Part shown: positions 10,901 to 22,288 of the stretch, piece after piece | Layout of the letters: every line of letters begins with the position of its first letter | How positions within the stretch are numbered: position 1 is the stretch's first letter | Source: Branchiostoma belcheri | Lineage: Eukaryota; Chordata; Leptocardii; Amphioxiformes; Branchiostomatidae | DNA length: 64,000 nucleotides | Direction: 5' to 3' | NCBI RefSeq assembly: GCF_001625305.1 | Contig: NW_017802458.1 | Span: forward strand, 214,535-278,534 | The notes under the pieces: generated by a model | What the model was told of the DNA's origin: nothing | The model's input: the letters and a program-made list of their open reading frames with translations, nothing else | Databases searched by the model: none | Position numbers and translations under genes: made by a program

Positions 10901-13900
10901 AAAAAGGTTTCTACCCACTCAAATTATTGTTTGTGTTTACCGAAGGAAAACATCTTGTTTTTGCTCTGTTTCCTCTTCTTCTTCGTGACCAATAAGGTCA
11001 ATGACCTGAACCAGACGTCTGTCACCATGGTAACGAGTGTTGGGTTACATTATGTTGCAATTTCATAGCAGCAAGGATTTAGACTCCTTTCACCACATGA
11101 GTGTGTTCGAGTAAGAAGGCAAACATTATGAAATTGCTTTGCAAATGTTACTCTTCTAGTTATTATTTTATGCTGTTGGTATTGATTATTATTTCTTGTT
11201 ATGCACACTTATTATTTCATCTTCATTTGGTCAGGGAGCAAGAAAAGGAAATTCCTGTTTCCCTTGGCCGTTTACGTATGTATAATAAAGCTAAAATAAA
11301 TAAAAATAAATACTGACGCTTCGGCCTTCTTCAGGGACACTGACCCGTTATAGATAGATAGAATGGTTTATTTCAAATTGAAAACTCCAAACATACACAA
11401 TTTCAATTACCATCACATTGACAACAGACTCGCAGGCAGCCATACTGGCTGCCTGAATTGCTCCGAGGTCACAAAATGTCATTAAAATATGGGTATTATT
11501 GTTAAAAAAGTATTACATATTATTAAATATTGTTAAAATTCATAAATCGTAAAATATTCCTCTGCTTTAGAAAATGGATTTATAGTCAATATACATGTTA
11601 AACGTTACGCAGTAAAAAAAAAAGGCTGTTGTACAACATTAGCAACAGATTACTCTTACATTGCCGTTTCAGAGTTATTCAGTAACTTAACCATGTATGG
11701 TAGTGCGCTGTTTCTAAAGCGATTGGTTCTTGTTCTAAAACAGTCAATCTGGTTACTGGACCGTGTTGTACGTCCACTGATGTCCCCACGGCGGGGAGGG
11801 AACCAATGCCGGTAGTCGGGAGATTGTAAGAGTTTTTTGGCAAAAGTCAAGCAGAGGTGGTCTCGCCGTCGTTCCAAAGTCTCGAGGCCAAGTAGGAGAC
11901 AGGCGTCAGCATAGTTTGTGTAGTTTTTGCCAAGGATAGTTCTGACGGCACGGCGTTGGATTCTCTCCAGCTGGTTACGTTGTGCTTGTGTAAGGCCTGG
12001 ATGCCACGCTGGTACTGCGTACTCACACACTGGTCGGACGTAGCTTGTGTAGATTGTGAGTAAGTCCTCTATAGATAATCGGAAAGTCTTCAGTTTTCTA
12101 AGTAGGAACAGCCTCGTGCCGCCTTTCTTCACCATGTGTTCCACATGAACGTCCCATCTGAGGTCTGCTTGCAGGTGCAAGCCCAGTAACTTCGCCACTT
12201 TCACTTCCTGTAGGGGGTGGTCGTCTATTTTGAGTGGTGGTAGTGGTGGTACAGTTCTCGAAAAGTGTAGGTACATAACCTTGCACTTTTTCGGGTGAAG
12301 CTGCATTCTGTGGACCGTTGACCAGTTACTTCTATCACGTGACCTTACAGTTACGTGAAGTCATGTAGTAGGTCAGAAGTGACTTGATATTACTTCTGTT
12401 GACAACCAACAATTAAACACAACTTATTTTGTCTTTACTTCATTTCCTCTCTTGCAAAATCCAAGACACCGCTGTCACATGAGGCCGTTAAAGTCCTGTT
12501 GAAGAAAGAGGTGCCGACAGACGGGCACGGTCGGCCTATGTTGCCGCTGCGCCACGTCACCACGCCGGGCATGCTGCACGGCCACTACTCCCCTTCAGAA
12601 CGGTCCGAGTCCGCGGAGACAGTAACGTTAGACGGACAGGTGGGTAGTGGGAAGGTCCTTCAAGTCTTGAAGTCCTTGTTTTTTTTATGTTTACCGAAGG
12701 AAAACATTGTTTTTGCTGTGTTTACAAAGGGCCACAACGACACTTCCATACACCTCTTCCGCGGCCCTTGGCATTGCGGAATGGCAGGGTCACGGAAGAG
12801 GTGTATGGAGTGTCGTTGTGGGCCTTCGTATCTGTTTCCTCTTCTTCTTCTTCTCCATCTCCAAAGCAATACGGTCAATGACCTGAACCAGACGTTTGTC
12901 ACCATGGTAACCGGTGTTGGGTTACATCATGTTGCAATTTTATAGCAGGAGGGATTTAGACTCCTGTCTGACCATATATGTGAATGCGTTTGATTGAGAA
13001 TTAACAGAGCAGACCATATACGAAGGTTAACATTATGCACTTGGTACGACGATGCTGACGCTTAACGTGTTTCACTTCCCGACAGTTTCATTCGCTGCGC
13101 CGCCGCCGCATCTCCCACCACGGGCACGGGCACGGGCATGGACATGGACACGGACACGGGCACGGACACGGGCACGGGAGACACACCGCCCGCATGGCCC
13201 GAGCGTCCAGCACCTGCCAGCGGCGCCACGAGAGACTGGAGACGTGGGAGGACCTCCTGACCGTCGATCCCGGGGGTCAGAAACCGGTCATCATGCCAAA
13301 CCTCTTCTCGGTCGTCACGACCATCCATGAAAATTCGGAAAATCTGCAATCTCCTGTTGGGACGCCAGGTGGCGCTCATCATGCACGCAGCAGGTAAGTA
13401 TTGTGAGGTAACGAGTTGACAGAATATTCGTGTGTGTGTGTTATATTGGAAGTTCATCTGTGTTGGTAGAAGTCATTATGAAACAAGTTTGAATTAACTG
13501 CAATTTCCAACACAAGAAATTGAACTTATCCAAGTTTTCGACTGTACAACTCCAGTCTTTTGTCAAGGAATGAGAACATTTTTGCATGAGGGGTTAAAGA
13601 GGCCACCTACATCAGGGCATTACAACCATCCCTCAACAGAGCCGGGGGGCGCCACAGACTTTCTGCAACCTATGATCCACTGCTCACGGTGTCAAGTGTG
13701 TTATCTGTGTGACGTCACGGAAGCGGTGGATTGTTCATTCCTTGAAAAAGACTGGAGTTGTACAGTCGAATATTTGGGTACGTCCAATTTTTTGTTGGAA
13801 ATTGCAGCTCAAATTTGTTTCATCGTATGTGTGTGTGTCGTGTGCGTGTTCTGTGCGTGTTGTGGCTGCAAATATTAATAAGTGTATTTTCTAAAAATTC

Positions 13901-16172
13901 CTTCACTGAGTAGTAGTAGGTACACAATGGATTCCCTGCACTATTCGGGGGCTACAGGTAAAAGATTATAAACCAAATCTAGGCCTGAACAAGGAAAACA
14001 AACGTTCACACATCATTTCAGACGAACCACCCACGTACCCGGTCACATCGGAGAACAAGACAAGGACAAGTCCCACTGCGGGCTGGCGGAGAAACTCCCA
14101 CCCTGGATGACTGTGGGAACTCTAGAGAAGACCATCAAGACCAACATAGCCGCATATAACCACGGGAAACCCGACTGTGTCATGACGGCCATCAAGAAAG
14201 ATTTCATGAAGGTCAAGAACAAACTTGGGATAGCTTTGGCTGAGGATCTGGACAGGTCTGTTTCTTTAAGTAGATTTTTACAGTTCTTTTTTTAAATATA
14301 TATTCTAACATATAATCACAAGACGTGGTGGTGGCACACTAAAGTTTTTTCAACTTATATTAATGCCACCACCAACACAGGGGACAATACAATACTAATT
14401 TTCACCTGAGCGGAGTGAGGAAAGTCGTGTTAAGTGGCTTTCCCAGGGGCACAAGATCTCTTGGTCTTGGTTCCGAGTCGAGCACTCTGCCGCTACGCCA
14501 CAAGACCCCACATTTTTACAATTTGACTATCTTTCATCTTTAAGAAAAATCGAACTAATTTGATTCGAACTCACGATACAAAGAACAAAACAAAACTGTA
14601 CGTTTCTCGTACCAGGTTGAACAAGTATAAATGTGAGGTGTTTGCCAACAAGTTCCTGTGCCTGCGGCTTGGTCCGCTGTTCCGGGAGAACCTGGAGGAG
14701 ATGCGGTGGAAAGGGGTCGCACTGGCCCGCTCTAGTGACACAGACGTGTTACCATCCAAATGGTACGTTCAGAAGAATTTTAGTAACATTTTTGTTAAAA
14801 AGAAAACTAGAAAGGTAACATTTGCAAAGCAAATGCATAATGTTTAGCATCGCATATGGTCTGCTCAGTTAACTCTTACACACATTCATATATATGGTCA
14901 GACAGGAGTGTAAATCCCTCCTGCTATAAAATTGCAACATGATGTAACCCAACACTAGTTACCTTGGTGACTGACGTCTGTTCCAGGTCATTGACCTTTA
15001 TTGTTTGGAGAAGAGGAAACTAAGCAAAAACAATGTTTTCCTCTGTAAACATAAAAAAACTTAAGTAGAAAGGTAACATTTGCGAAACAAATTCACAATG
15101 TTTACATTCAACTTGCCTTACCTAACAAACTACTGCTGTTTATTCCTCCTAAACTCATTTATTTAACTTTATATGGTGACCAATCCCTCCAAATCTGTAA
15201 CTTGCAACATAAAGTAACCCAACACCACAGGGTGTCTGCCACTGCACCAGTTACCATGGTGACAGACGTCTGGTCCAGGTCATTGACCTTATGTGTTTGG
15301 AGAAGAAGAAATAGAGCAAAAAAACACGTTTTCCTTCTGCGAACTATGACCATGAACAGTATCCAGCTACTAGTATCACTACTGTAACGGACTATTGACA
15401 GAAAGGGGAAGACCAAAAAGACTCAAAGAACACCCCCTGGCAATAGCTGATAGAACTGCAGAGTATCCACCCACCTCTCATACTACACCATTGCCATGTG
15501 TGTTCCAGGTATGCTAGTCTGAAGACAGAGTGTGAGGATGTGTCAGTCCAGTTTGACGAGGAATTCAACACAGTGCTGACAAGACTAGCCATGTTTTCCT
15601 TGGACGATGCCACAAATATTCCAAACGCAATGGTAAGATGTTTTTTCTGGTATCTTCAGGTTACATTTTGATTTTAATACTCAAGGTAGTATTTTAATGT
15701 AGCAATGGAAGGTGTTTTGATGCTTTGAACTGATTAAGTAAAATGAAGCTGACTTGAAGTTCACTTCCTGAAAAACAGGTTGGGACAGTTCATCCTCACT
15801 TCAGGACAATTGAAATTTATTTTCGATACAGTGCTGGGACAATAGGAAAAAAATGTTGCATTGACATAATTTGCATAAATGGGAAGACAATTTGCATTGA
15901 TGTAATTTGCATAAATGGGAAGACAATTTGCATTGACTTAATTTGCATAAATGGGAAGTTACACATTCTCCCGTAACCAAACAACTGTTCATTCTCAGGA
16001 GAAGCTGTGCCTTCTGGTGCTGTCCCTCCCTGCGGATATCGTGAGCAGACCGTCCATGCAGGAGGCCTTGTTCTTCGTCCTGGAGCGCATGTTAGATGGA
16101 CAGGGGGAGCTCTTAGCACACTGGTTCCAGCAACGCAAACCCTCATTGGTCTTCAACTTCGGCACAGACTGA
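7954..16172 (+). CDS. Uncharacterised protein, 10 coding exons, 5' end missing, His-Gly repeat
   Basis: Exons: 7954-8170, 8910-9066, 9534-9653, 10534-10869, 12466-12639, 13086-13393, 14022-14255, 14616-14762, 15509-15632, 15999-16172. All have AG/GT borders and every phase joins, giving 662 residues to a TGA; the starting exon was not found. The first visible exon holds MYVSTRPEDMWERHYRLVSI. Exon 13086-13393 encodes about ten Gly-His pairs (about 13119-13178) after an Arg cluster, a possible metal-binding or flexible linker. The last four exons are the most ordered part (LCLRLGPLFRENLEEMRWKG, ending HWFQQRKPSLVFNFGTD) and look alpha-helical. No signal peptide, membrane segment or catalytic motif is visible, so I do not assign a function. 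A relation to vertebrate C12orf56-type proteins (similar length) is only a guess to test. Introns carry MITEs, a LINE and SINEs. Confidence 0.75.
8517..8773. mobile_element. TAGCCT-terminus MITE with perfect 9-bp target duplication
   Basis: The ends are TAACCTGGTATCCAGTC and the near complement GATTGGATACCGGGTTA. GTGTTGCTG stands immediately on both sides (8508-8516 and 8774-8782). The interior is GC-rich with inverted arms. Relatives lie at 31386-31658 and 42546-42808. It sits in the first visible intron of the uncharacterised gene. Confidence 0.8.
9197..9335. repeat. Dispersed repeat, partial copy
   Basis: The block around GTCAGCATAACTTCAGAACG and GGTCTTAGGAAG, ending near GGTCAAATA, recurs at 41143-41280 plus 41848-41880. 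Class unknown; it lies in an intron. Confidence 0.6.
9872..9950 (-). mobile_element. tRNA-like SINE head
   Basis: On the minus strand a T-arm-like stem CCCGG/CCGGG encloses TTCGAAT, preceded by a box-A-like TGTGGTTAGCG. The flanking bases do not pair into an acceptor stem, so I read it as a SINE remnant, not a functional tRNA gene. Confidence 0.45.
10105..10280. mobile_element. TAGCCT-terminus MITE
   Basis: It starts TAGCCTGGGTGCCAGA and ends TCTGGCATCCAGGCTA. Flanks TCTGTTACA (10096-10104) and ACTGTTACA (10281-10289) match at eight of nine positions. It is non-coding and lies within the intron before exon 10534-10869. Confidence 0.75.
10927..11163 (+). repeat. Dispersed repeat R (copy 1)
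   Basis: This repeat recurs at least eight times here. Landmarks in order: GTTTACCGAAGGAAAACAT, a TTC-rich tract, GTCAATGACCTGAACCAGAC, ACCATGGTAAC, GTGTTGGGTTACAT, TTGCAATTT, TTTAGACTCCT, and an end near GCAAATGTTACT. No coding potential and no clear terminal repeats, so its class is unresolved. Confidence 0.75.
11353..12306 (-). mobile_element. Non-LTR retrotransposon fragment (CR1/jockey-type reverse transcriptase end)
   Basis: An open frame at 11656-12306 (216 residues, minus strand) encodes the end of a LINE reverse transcriptase: KCKVMYLHFS, then LLGLHLQADLRWDVHV, the usual LG-x-LxW-x-H block, then RIQRRAVRTILG. The palm catalytic motif lies upstream and is absent, so the copy is 5' truncated, as expected of LINE insertions. 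The 3' side continues to a short TCTA-type tail near 11353. It sits in the intron between exons 10534-10869 and 12466-12639, opposite to the gene. Confidence 0.8.
12682..13042 (+). repeat. Dispersed repeat R (copy 2) interrupted by a hairpin
   Basis: This has the landmarks of copy 1. It is interrupted at 12730-12826 by a near-perfect inverted repeat with arms GGGCCACAACGACAC / GTGTCGTTGTGGGCC. Confidence 0.7.
14318..14510 (-). mobile_element. tRNA-derived SINE, minus strand
   Basis: On the minus strand it begins TGGGGTCTTGTGGCGTAGCG, a tRNA-like head with box A, then the family body GTGCCC...GGGAAA and a tail near TAATGCCACCACC. The box B segment present in the copies at 39788-40004 and 51650-51879 is deleted here. 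Confidence 0.65.
14808..15058 (-). repeat. Dispersed repeat R (copy 3)
   Basis: Minus-strand copy with the same landmarks (GCAAAGCAAATGCATAATGT at the left, GAAAACATTG complement at the right). It follows exon 14616-14762 closely. Confidence 0.7.
15066..15345 (-). repeat. Dispersed repeat R (copy 4)
   Basis: Second minus-strand copy immediately after copy 3, partly diverged, with ACCAGTTACCATGGTGAC and CAGGTCATTGACC in place. Confidence 0.65.
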
Positions 16173-16222
16173 GTCACAACGAATGGGAAGCTTCGTAACA
16201 TATCAATGAAGATAAAACCTTC

Positions 16223-16228
16223 AATAAA
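16223..16228 (+). terminator. Candidate polyadenylation signal
   Basis: AATAAA lies 51 bp after the stop codon of the uncharacterised gene, the first such hexamer downstream. Confidence 0.5.
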
Positions 16229-16236
16229 ACCCTATT

Positions 16237-17873
16237 TAAGCAACAGAAACCCTCATTGGTCTTCAACTTTGGCACAGACTGAGTCACAACCAATCGGCAG
16301 CTTTGTAACATAATTAGCCTCTACCAGGCTCCGCGGATTGCTGGAAAAATAGTAGAAATTGGCCGAAATAAAGGGATAGTATACCAGAGAAGATCCAGCC
16401 AGCCATAGAAGCTCCAATTTGCGACCCACAGGTATACTATCCCTTTATTTCGGCCAATTTCTACTATTTTTCCAGCGATGAGCAGAGCCTGGTAGAGGCT
16501 AAAGCACAGGCTGAAGTGAAGCGCAACACTCTTCTGATGTGTATTGGTGTCTGATTGTAAGTCACTGACAAATAATGAAATTTTCAGAATCTCTCTGTCT
16601 CCTTCGGACCCAATATTTAAAGCAGATCTAAGATGTACAAGACTAGCAACATTACCAGGCTACTTCAAAAAAGTCATACTTAAGTCAGCTGCCGACCATC
16701 ACATTCACAGTCTCCAAGGCAACAAGGCCAATATTCCGTCCTACACACCTGGTCCCACAATAAAAACCCTGGGACAAAACAAGGCCTCAGCCATTCAGTA
16801 CTGATGGGTCAACTCCTATTGAGTCTTGTTGTGTAGGTGTTTCTACTGCCAAGGGGGACAGCTGGTCCTGCTGTGGAACCTGCTCTGTCAATACTAAAGG
16901 CTTTGTCTTTTCGTACATTGTTCCTGCTGAAAAAAAGACTGTTCCTGCTGGAAAAAGACAGTATAGTGCACACGCTGGGTAAGTACTGACTATCAGTAAG
17001 AGTCTGGCTGAGGCAAGTCATGGGAATGTACATTGGCCATTCAAAGAAGAAAATAAAATTGACGCTAAATTTGAAAAAAAAAGAGTAGTTCCACTTTAGT
17101 CCACATACTTAATGGACTTTTTTGCTGTTTTATCAAAGGCAATACATTTTCAAACCATTAGAATAACTTTGCTCTCCTGTATGATACACATCCATGGAAA
17201 AAAGGCACCATGAATTGAGTAGAATTGAGCAAATCGTACACTTATAAATCAAGTTCAGTTGTGGACAACTGCACATAATCTGACATTTTGAGCTGCAGTC
17301 TTATGTACACTGTACAGGACTGCATTTCAGCAAGACTGTACTAATCATTAAAGGTCATCTCCTCCTCTTATCTGTGCATCTTGTTTCCTCTTTGGATAGA
17401 TGTTACAGGTGGTTCCAAAGGTACATCCCCAGATAAACATATCAATTGACATCTAACTCACTCAGGGGTAATTTGCAGGCAGCTGCTAAACACCCCCAAA
17501 ACAACTGGACATAAATCTGCCCTGTTTACAGTTGTGTGAACACCTCGGNNNNNNNNNNNNNNNNNNNNAGCCAGCCATAGAAGCTCCAATTTGCGACCCA
17601 CGGGAATTTGCAAATTGGAGCTTCTATGGCTGGCTGGATCTTCTCTGGTATACTATCCCTTTATTTCGGCCAATTTCTACTATTTTTCCAGCGATCCGCG
17701 GAGCCTGGTAGAGGCTATAACATAATATTATTGGAGACAAAATCTCCAATAATACCATGGTTAAGCAACGCAAACCCTCATTGGTCTTCAACTTTGGCAC
17801 AGACTGAGTCACAACCAATTGGCAGCTTCCTAACATATCAATGGAGACACAACCTCCAATAATACGCTGGTTA
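16237..17873. repeat. Duplicated 3' exon tail and UTR, split by an inserted element
   Basis: The end of the last exon plus its UTR (16126-16230: GCAACGCAAACCCTCATTGG, the stop, TGAGTCACAAC) is repeated at 16237-16314 and 17763-17873. The element at 16315-17717 lies after the second copy. The repeated reading ends at the same stop, so these are inert copies of exon sequence. Confidence 0.75.
16315..17717. mobile_element. 1.4-kb composite TAGCCT element with 9-bp target duplication
   Basis: It starts TAGCCTCTACCAGGC and ends GCCTGGTAGAGGCTA. TAACATAAT flanks it exactly at 16306-16314 and 17718-17726. The left 187 bp (16315-16501) are themselves a complete palindromic element with the same two ends, and the right part (17569-17717) is most of another; about 1 kb of other sequence with no recognised gene lies between. 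The N gap at 17549-17568 falls inside. It could be two MITEs mobilised together or a larger relative of the MITE. Confidence 0.65.
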
Positions 17874-18109
17874 AGATTTTCTTCAGCATCTTTATTACAT
17901 CACATATGACTTGCGGATTTTAATGTCAATTGTTTTTTCTGGAAAACATTTTTCTATATGTTCTTATAAGTTCTTATATTCCTAGCAATAACCACTCATA
18001 CCTCCAGATAGAAACATATGTACTGTATGGATAAACACAATAGTGAAGGAAAGGCCTCAAGCTATATTAACACAAGAAACCATACAGAAATATTGCTGTT
18101 GGTACTACC

Positions 18110-21089
18110 TTATTCCTCTGTTTTTAGTACTCCAAACTGATCTGACAACGTGAAAGGAAAGTCCAGGAAACTGATGGCGCGTGTTTGGTCATCGTACTCG
18201 GAGCCCAGCGTCCAGAGTTTCTCCAGCTCGTAATTCTCACGCGTCTCCGGGAGCATCAAGTGTAGAGCTATGTTACCTGGGAAACAATGGGAGGGATGGT
18301 TACAAAGTGTCAGTGTTCTACACTAAACAAAGTCTATTTGTGTTGTAACAATGGTAGGGATAGTTGCAAAGTGTCATTGTTTTACACCCATCGAAGTCTA
18401 TTTTTAACACAATCTGAAACACATTTGGGGCATATTTCTGGCAGTCAACATTAATTTATCGAAAAGAAAATTAAAGTGGGATATATACATTTTATTTTAT
18501 TACATTATTTTGCTTTATTATGCTAAAAGCTTTTCTTTGCATTACCAGTCAATATCATTCTCCTCTCAATCCTTTAGAAATGTTTGCAGCAAAGTATACA
18601 TAACTTTATATCATACCCGGGCTGCGATAACGTTCGATAACGGGTTCCGGACCGGGACGTACTTTACAGTACGGCCCGGTCCTGAACTCGTTATCAAACG
18701 CTTCCATAAAACGATTCGAACGCGATTCGCCCTAACCGCGTGTGCCCCTTTCGAAAATTCGAATACAGAATCTGGACGTTAGAATTGATGTTGTTGCATT
18801 TTAGGGTTTAGTGGCACCAACTTTTGGCTCATCTTGCATTGAAAGGCGTGTTTTCTTGGGTGGGTATGACATGAATAAAATACAACACAGTGTATTCTGC
18901 ATCGCCCTCGGTCCCGGCCCTCCCGCGAGTCGGATCGCCCTCCGGCCTTTGGGCGATCTGACCCGCGGTCGGGCCAATACCTCGGGCGATACGGAATACC
19001 CCGTATTGTATTCTATATATATACATGAAGAGGTGTATATGAAATGTTCTGTGTTAAACTATGTATAGACATACATGTACCTAGATCAATGGCCATCCAG
19101 TCTTCACAGTCCTCCCCTTCAACTGTCACAAACTTGTCCTTGGCTCCTTTACGATCCTTATGCTGTAGAAGGAAAGCAAAAAGATGTTTACAACTTCTGA
19201 ATCACAATACAGCCAGAAATCAAGATGCCATTTCATTTTCTCTTGCTATGCCTCTACCCAGAATTGTCCTATATCAATGCACTTTAGCTACAGTAACTCT
19301 ATTTACGCCTAGTCTCTACCAGACTAACTACGCTGGCTAGGAGAATACTTGCCAGGGGAGTTTGGCCACCTTGTAGGTTTGACTGGGCCACACAGTTAAG
19401 AAAGAAACTACCTCCCCGTGGCTGGACTCCCTTGGCCCATTTGATTCTCTTTTTTGCCAAATTCTATGATCCGTATTCCCGTAGAAAGGCCTGGTGGAGG
19501 CTAATTTAGGCCAGCCAGTAAGAAAAAAATGTGTTTCCTGATTCATTTCTGAAAAAATTAGGGTTGGTAGGTAGGGATTATCATTTTTCTTCTTTTTTTT
19601 TTATTACACTTTGGCAATCTCTAGTGATCGAACTTATATGTCAATGTTGGAAAACCAATTGTACAGCGTTTTATCACTCAGGTGTCAGATCATGGAGCTA
19701 GAAAAGGTTGATAGGTCAAAAAATGTATGTCACTTGCAGGTCTCCACACACAAAAAAGGCTAGATTCTGCAGTTTTTTCTGGGGTCGGTCAGGAAACACA
19801 ACATTTTTTCCTAGGCCTTATTTTGGCCTTATTTGTGGCAACGCTAAGCAGAAGTGAAGGAACAAGTGTTAACATACCAGTCTTATGATGTACTGTGCCA
19901 TGGACTTCAAGTGTCTGGTGGAAGAACCACTCACAATAACCAGGAAGTCAACGTACTTCATGGACTGGAAAGGTGGAGAGTAATAATGATAAACAAACAA
20001 ACAATGAAAAACAACAGATGGTAAGCAAATGCAACAGAAATTTTAGGGAAACTTGACAAAATTTTCACTCTTTTCAATGTAGTATACAGTACTTTTATTA
20101 GCCATTCACATTGTATATTTGCCTCAGAATACATTCTATGATTTGAATACTACTAGTAATAGAACTACAACATTGTACTCAATAATGTGATAATATTTGA
20201 ACGTAAGACTTACCAAAGGTACTTTGATCACACAGATATCCTTGGCATTTTCACCCCGTAACTCCTCAACAAGTTCACCAATGGTCAAAACACCTTTTGA
20301 CCTTTCTGTAGGACAGGTTTTGGGGGGAGGGCATATCATCATTATTCACATCTAACTTGCAACATGTTTAACATAATTCTAGTGTAACTAGACAAATCGC
20401 ATCAAATATTTCCATATCATGCAAAAAGTTAAAACTGTGGCTTGCTTTACAATGTAGTATGGATTATAAAATTAAATGTACGTGTGCAGAAAATTAATTA
20501 ATAAATAAATAAATTTAACCTGATAAGACAGCACTTATATTCAGGGCTGAGCATAATTTACAACATCAGAATATTATTGTACTTTTGTAACGAAATTGGA
20601 TAATTTGGCTAAGGTTTCGAACCTACCTCGTCTTGTGTTATTTCCGAAGGTTTTGTCTTCTGTCGATTCAGTAGTTGGCACTGTTTCTTCCGTGACAAAT
20701 TCTGAACCCTCCCCAAACACACCCTTCCTTTCTTCTAGTCTCTCCGTCGCTTCTGCTTCGTAGTTAGATTTCCTGGGTCTGTCAGGTTCGTCTGTGGTGA
20801 AGAATCTGTGGTTGGATCTGTAAGGGGTCCATGGCACACCTAAGAATCCAGTGTATTGAAGAGCAAATCTTTGGTTTAGCGGGCTCCAACGGTGGCCCAA
20901 GTTTCGCACAAGTTTTGCGGCACTTTTTGAGCAGTCCATCAGCCGATTTTCACTTCTATGATAGCGGCATACAGTATCTGTACGAACTACGTTGCAAATT
21001 CTAGAAGAAATGGCAGAGGAATGAGAAAAAAAGCGTTTGAAAGACATAATTCCGAGGAGTGTGGCTGTTTCGCAGCACATGGCAGCCAT
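18110..21089 (-). CDS. MALSU1: MALSU1, mitochondrial ribosomal silencing factor (RsfS/Iojap family)
   Basis: Five exons on the minus strand: 21089-20627, 20305-20214, 19964-19878, 19162-19081, 18276-18110. All borders are GT-AG and the phases join, giving 296 residues. The start at 21089 ([13 protein letters not shown]) is the first ATG of the frame; a further upstream GTG is not used by such genes. The first ~150 residues are a basic, Ser/Arg-rich leader suited to mitochondrial import. The Iojap domain follows: [40 protein letters not shown], then the [15 protein letters not shown] and YELEKLW signatures. In this family the protein binds mitochondrial uL14m on the large ribosomal subunit and prevents premature subunit joining during assembly. 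It is longer than human MALSU1 because of the leader. Introns hold GC-rich hairpins and a TAGCCT MITE. Confidence 0.93.
18632..18703. repeat. GC-rich hairpin in MALSU1 intron 4
   Basis: The arm around GATAACGGGTTCCGGACCGG is answered by CCGGTCCTGAACTCGTTATC across a short loop near GTACTTTACAGTAC. It is probably a MITE core. Confidence 0.6.
18871..19016. repeat. Inverted-repeat element in MALSU1 intron 4
   Basis: The left arm AATAAAATACAACACAGTGT with CATCGCCC is matched by GGGCGATACGG and CGTATTGTATTC at the right. The centre is strongly GC-rich, in contrast with the AT-rich surroundings. Confidence 0.6.
19310..19503. mobile_element. TAGCCT-terminus MITE in MALSU1 intron 3
   Basis: It begins TAGTCTCTACCAG and ends CTGGTGGAGGCTA. 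Flanks ATTTACGCC and ATTTAGGCC match at eight of nine positions. Confidence 0.7.
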
Positions 21090-21542
21090 TGCTGTCACCT
21101 TTGACCTCTAGTGGCATAGTCGATTAATTTCACGGGGGTGTGGACAGCCTGGGTGATTCAAGAGGTCACAACTCTTCAAATAAATTCCTGTGTTCTTCAA
21201 ATGCCCGTCAAAATATATGTTGTTTGGTGAATTATTAAAAAAAATGACATTTCTTCAATTATTATACTGTCTAGAATTTTGATCATCGAGCATACTGATA
21301 ACGTTATACTAGTTATAACGCTAACGCGTCACAATATAATTACGGAAAACATCTTTTTTTAAATTCCTGACTCTGAAAATTCCAAAGCTATCCCATGTAA
21401 CACTAAATATTTCCTTCTATTTCCTCTGTAGAATCAGGAATGAAGACACGTACATTGTAGGCAAGTTTTGCAACTATAAACTTCGTAGACTAATTAATAG
21501 GCTAAATGGGGAATGGACGGTGTTCAGCACCAAGGACAGGCA

Positions 21543-21832
21543 CAGGGGTGCAAGAGTATACAGTGCAATTTTACGGAATACAGTGCAATTTTACGGAATA
21601 CAGTGCAATTTTACGGAATGCAGTACAATCGTATTAGTATACAGTGCAATTTTACGGAATACAGTGCGATCGTATTAGTATACAGTGTAATTATATTAGT
21701 ATACAGTGCAAGTTTACAAGTAAAATTGCACTGTATACTAAAACGATTGTACTGTATGCCGTAAAATTGCACTGTATTCCGTAAAATTGCACTGTACTCC
21801 GTAAAATTGCACTGTATAATCTGGCACCCCTG
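21543..21832. mobile_element. Foldback minisatellite element 1
   Basis: The termini are CAGGGGTGCAAGAGTATA and TATAATCTGGCACCCCTG. Each arm is an array of the 20-bp monomer ATACAGTGCAATTTTACGGA, forward in the left arm and reversed in the right, with inner variant units containing CGTATTAGT. Flanks AGGCA / AGGTA suggest a 5-bp target duplication. Apparent open frames with NFTEYSA-type repeats are by-products. Confidence 0.75.
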
Positions 21833-22288
21833 AGGTATGTTTGCCTATACATGTATGTGTCTATCTATGGATACCATTTTGAAAACGAGAGACTTGTAAG
21901 TCGTGGTACACCGCACAACAGCGCCGCCAGCGGATGCTTGACAGAGTGCAACATTCAACACGGAGAAACAGTTGTGGAAAGTTGTTATGTAACGTTAGTA
22001 AACAAACCTTTGACTCCCGACCTTAGTTAGTTTGCTGAACGGTTCGTGTACTGTGCATTCATGCCGTCGCCATGGCCTTATAGTCTACAACATATGTGAA
22101 ATACACGGTACAAGATTATGTAAGTATCTGTGTTATTTGTAACTGCACAGGTTGTTGTTAACGCAATTGTGAATTATGAAGGCGCAGCAAAGCCGATTGT
22201 TGCATAAAGTTGAACCCGGTTGAGCTAGGAAAGAAATGGAAGAAACAGGAAGAAACGTTTAACATGGGAAGAGCTGCAATGTAATTGT

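Noticed and set aside
21513..21764. Open frames rich in NFTEYSAILRN-type repeats here and at 22412-22769, 55597-56388, 62591-62872 and 63241-63647
   Set aside because: They arise from the 20-bp monomer being open in several frames on both strands of the foldback elements; there is no start context or homology.
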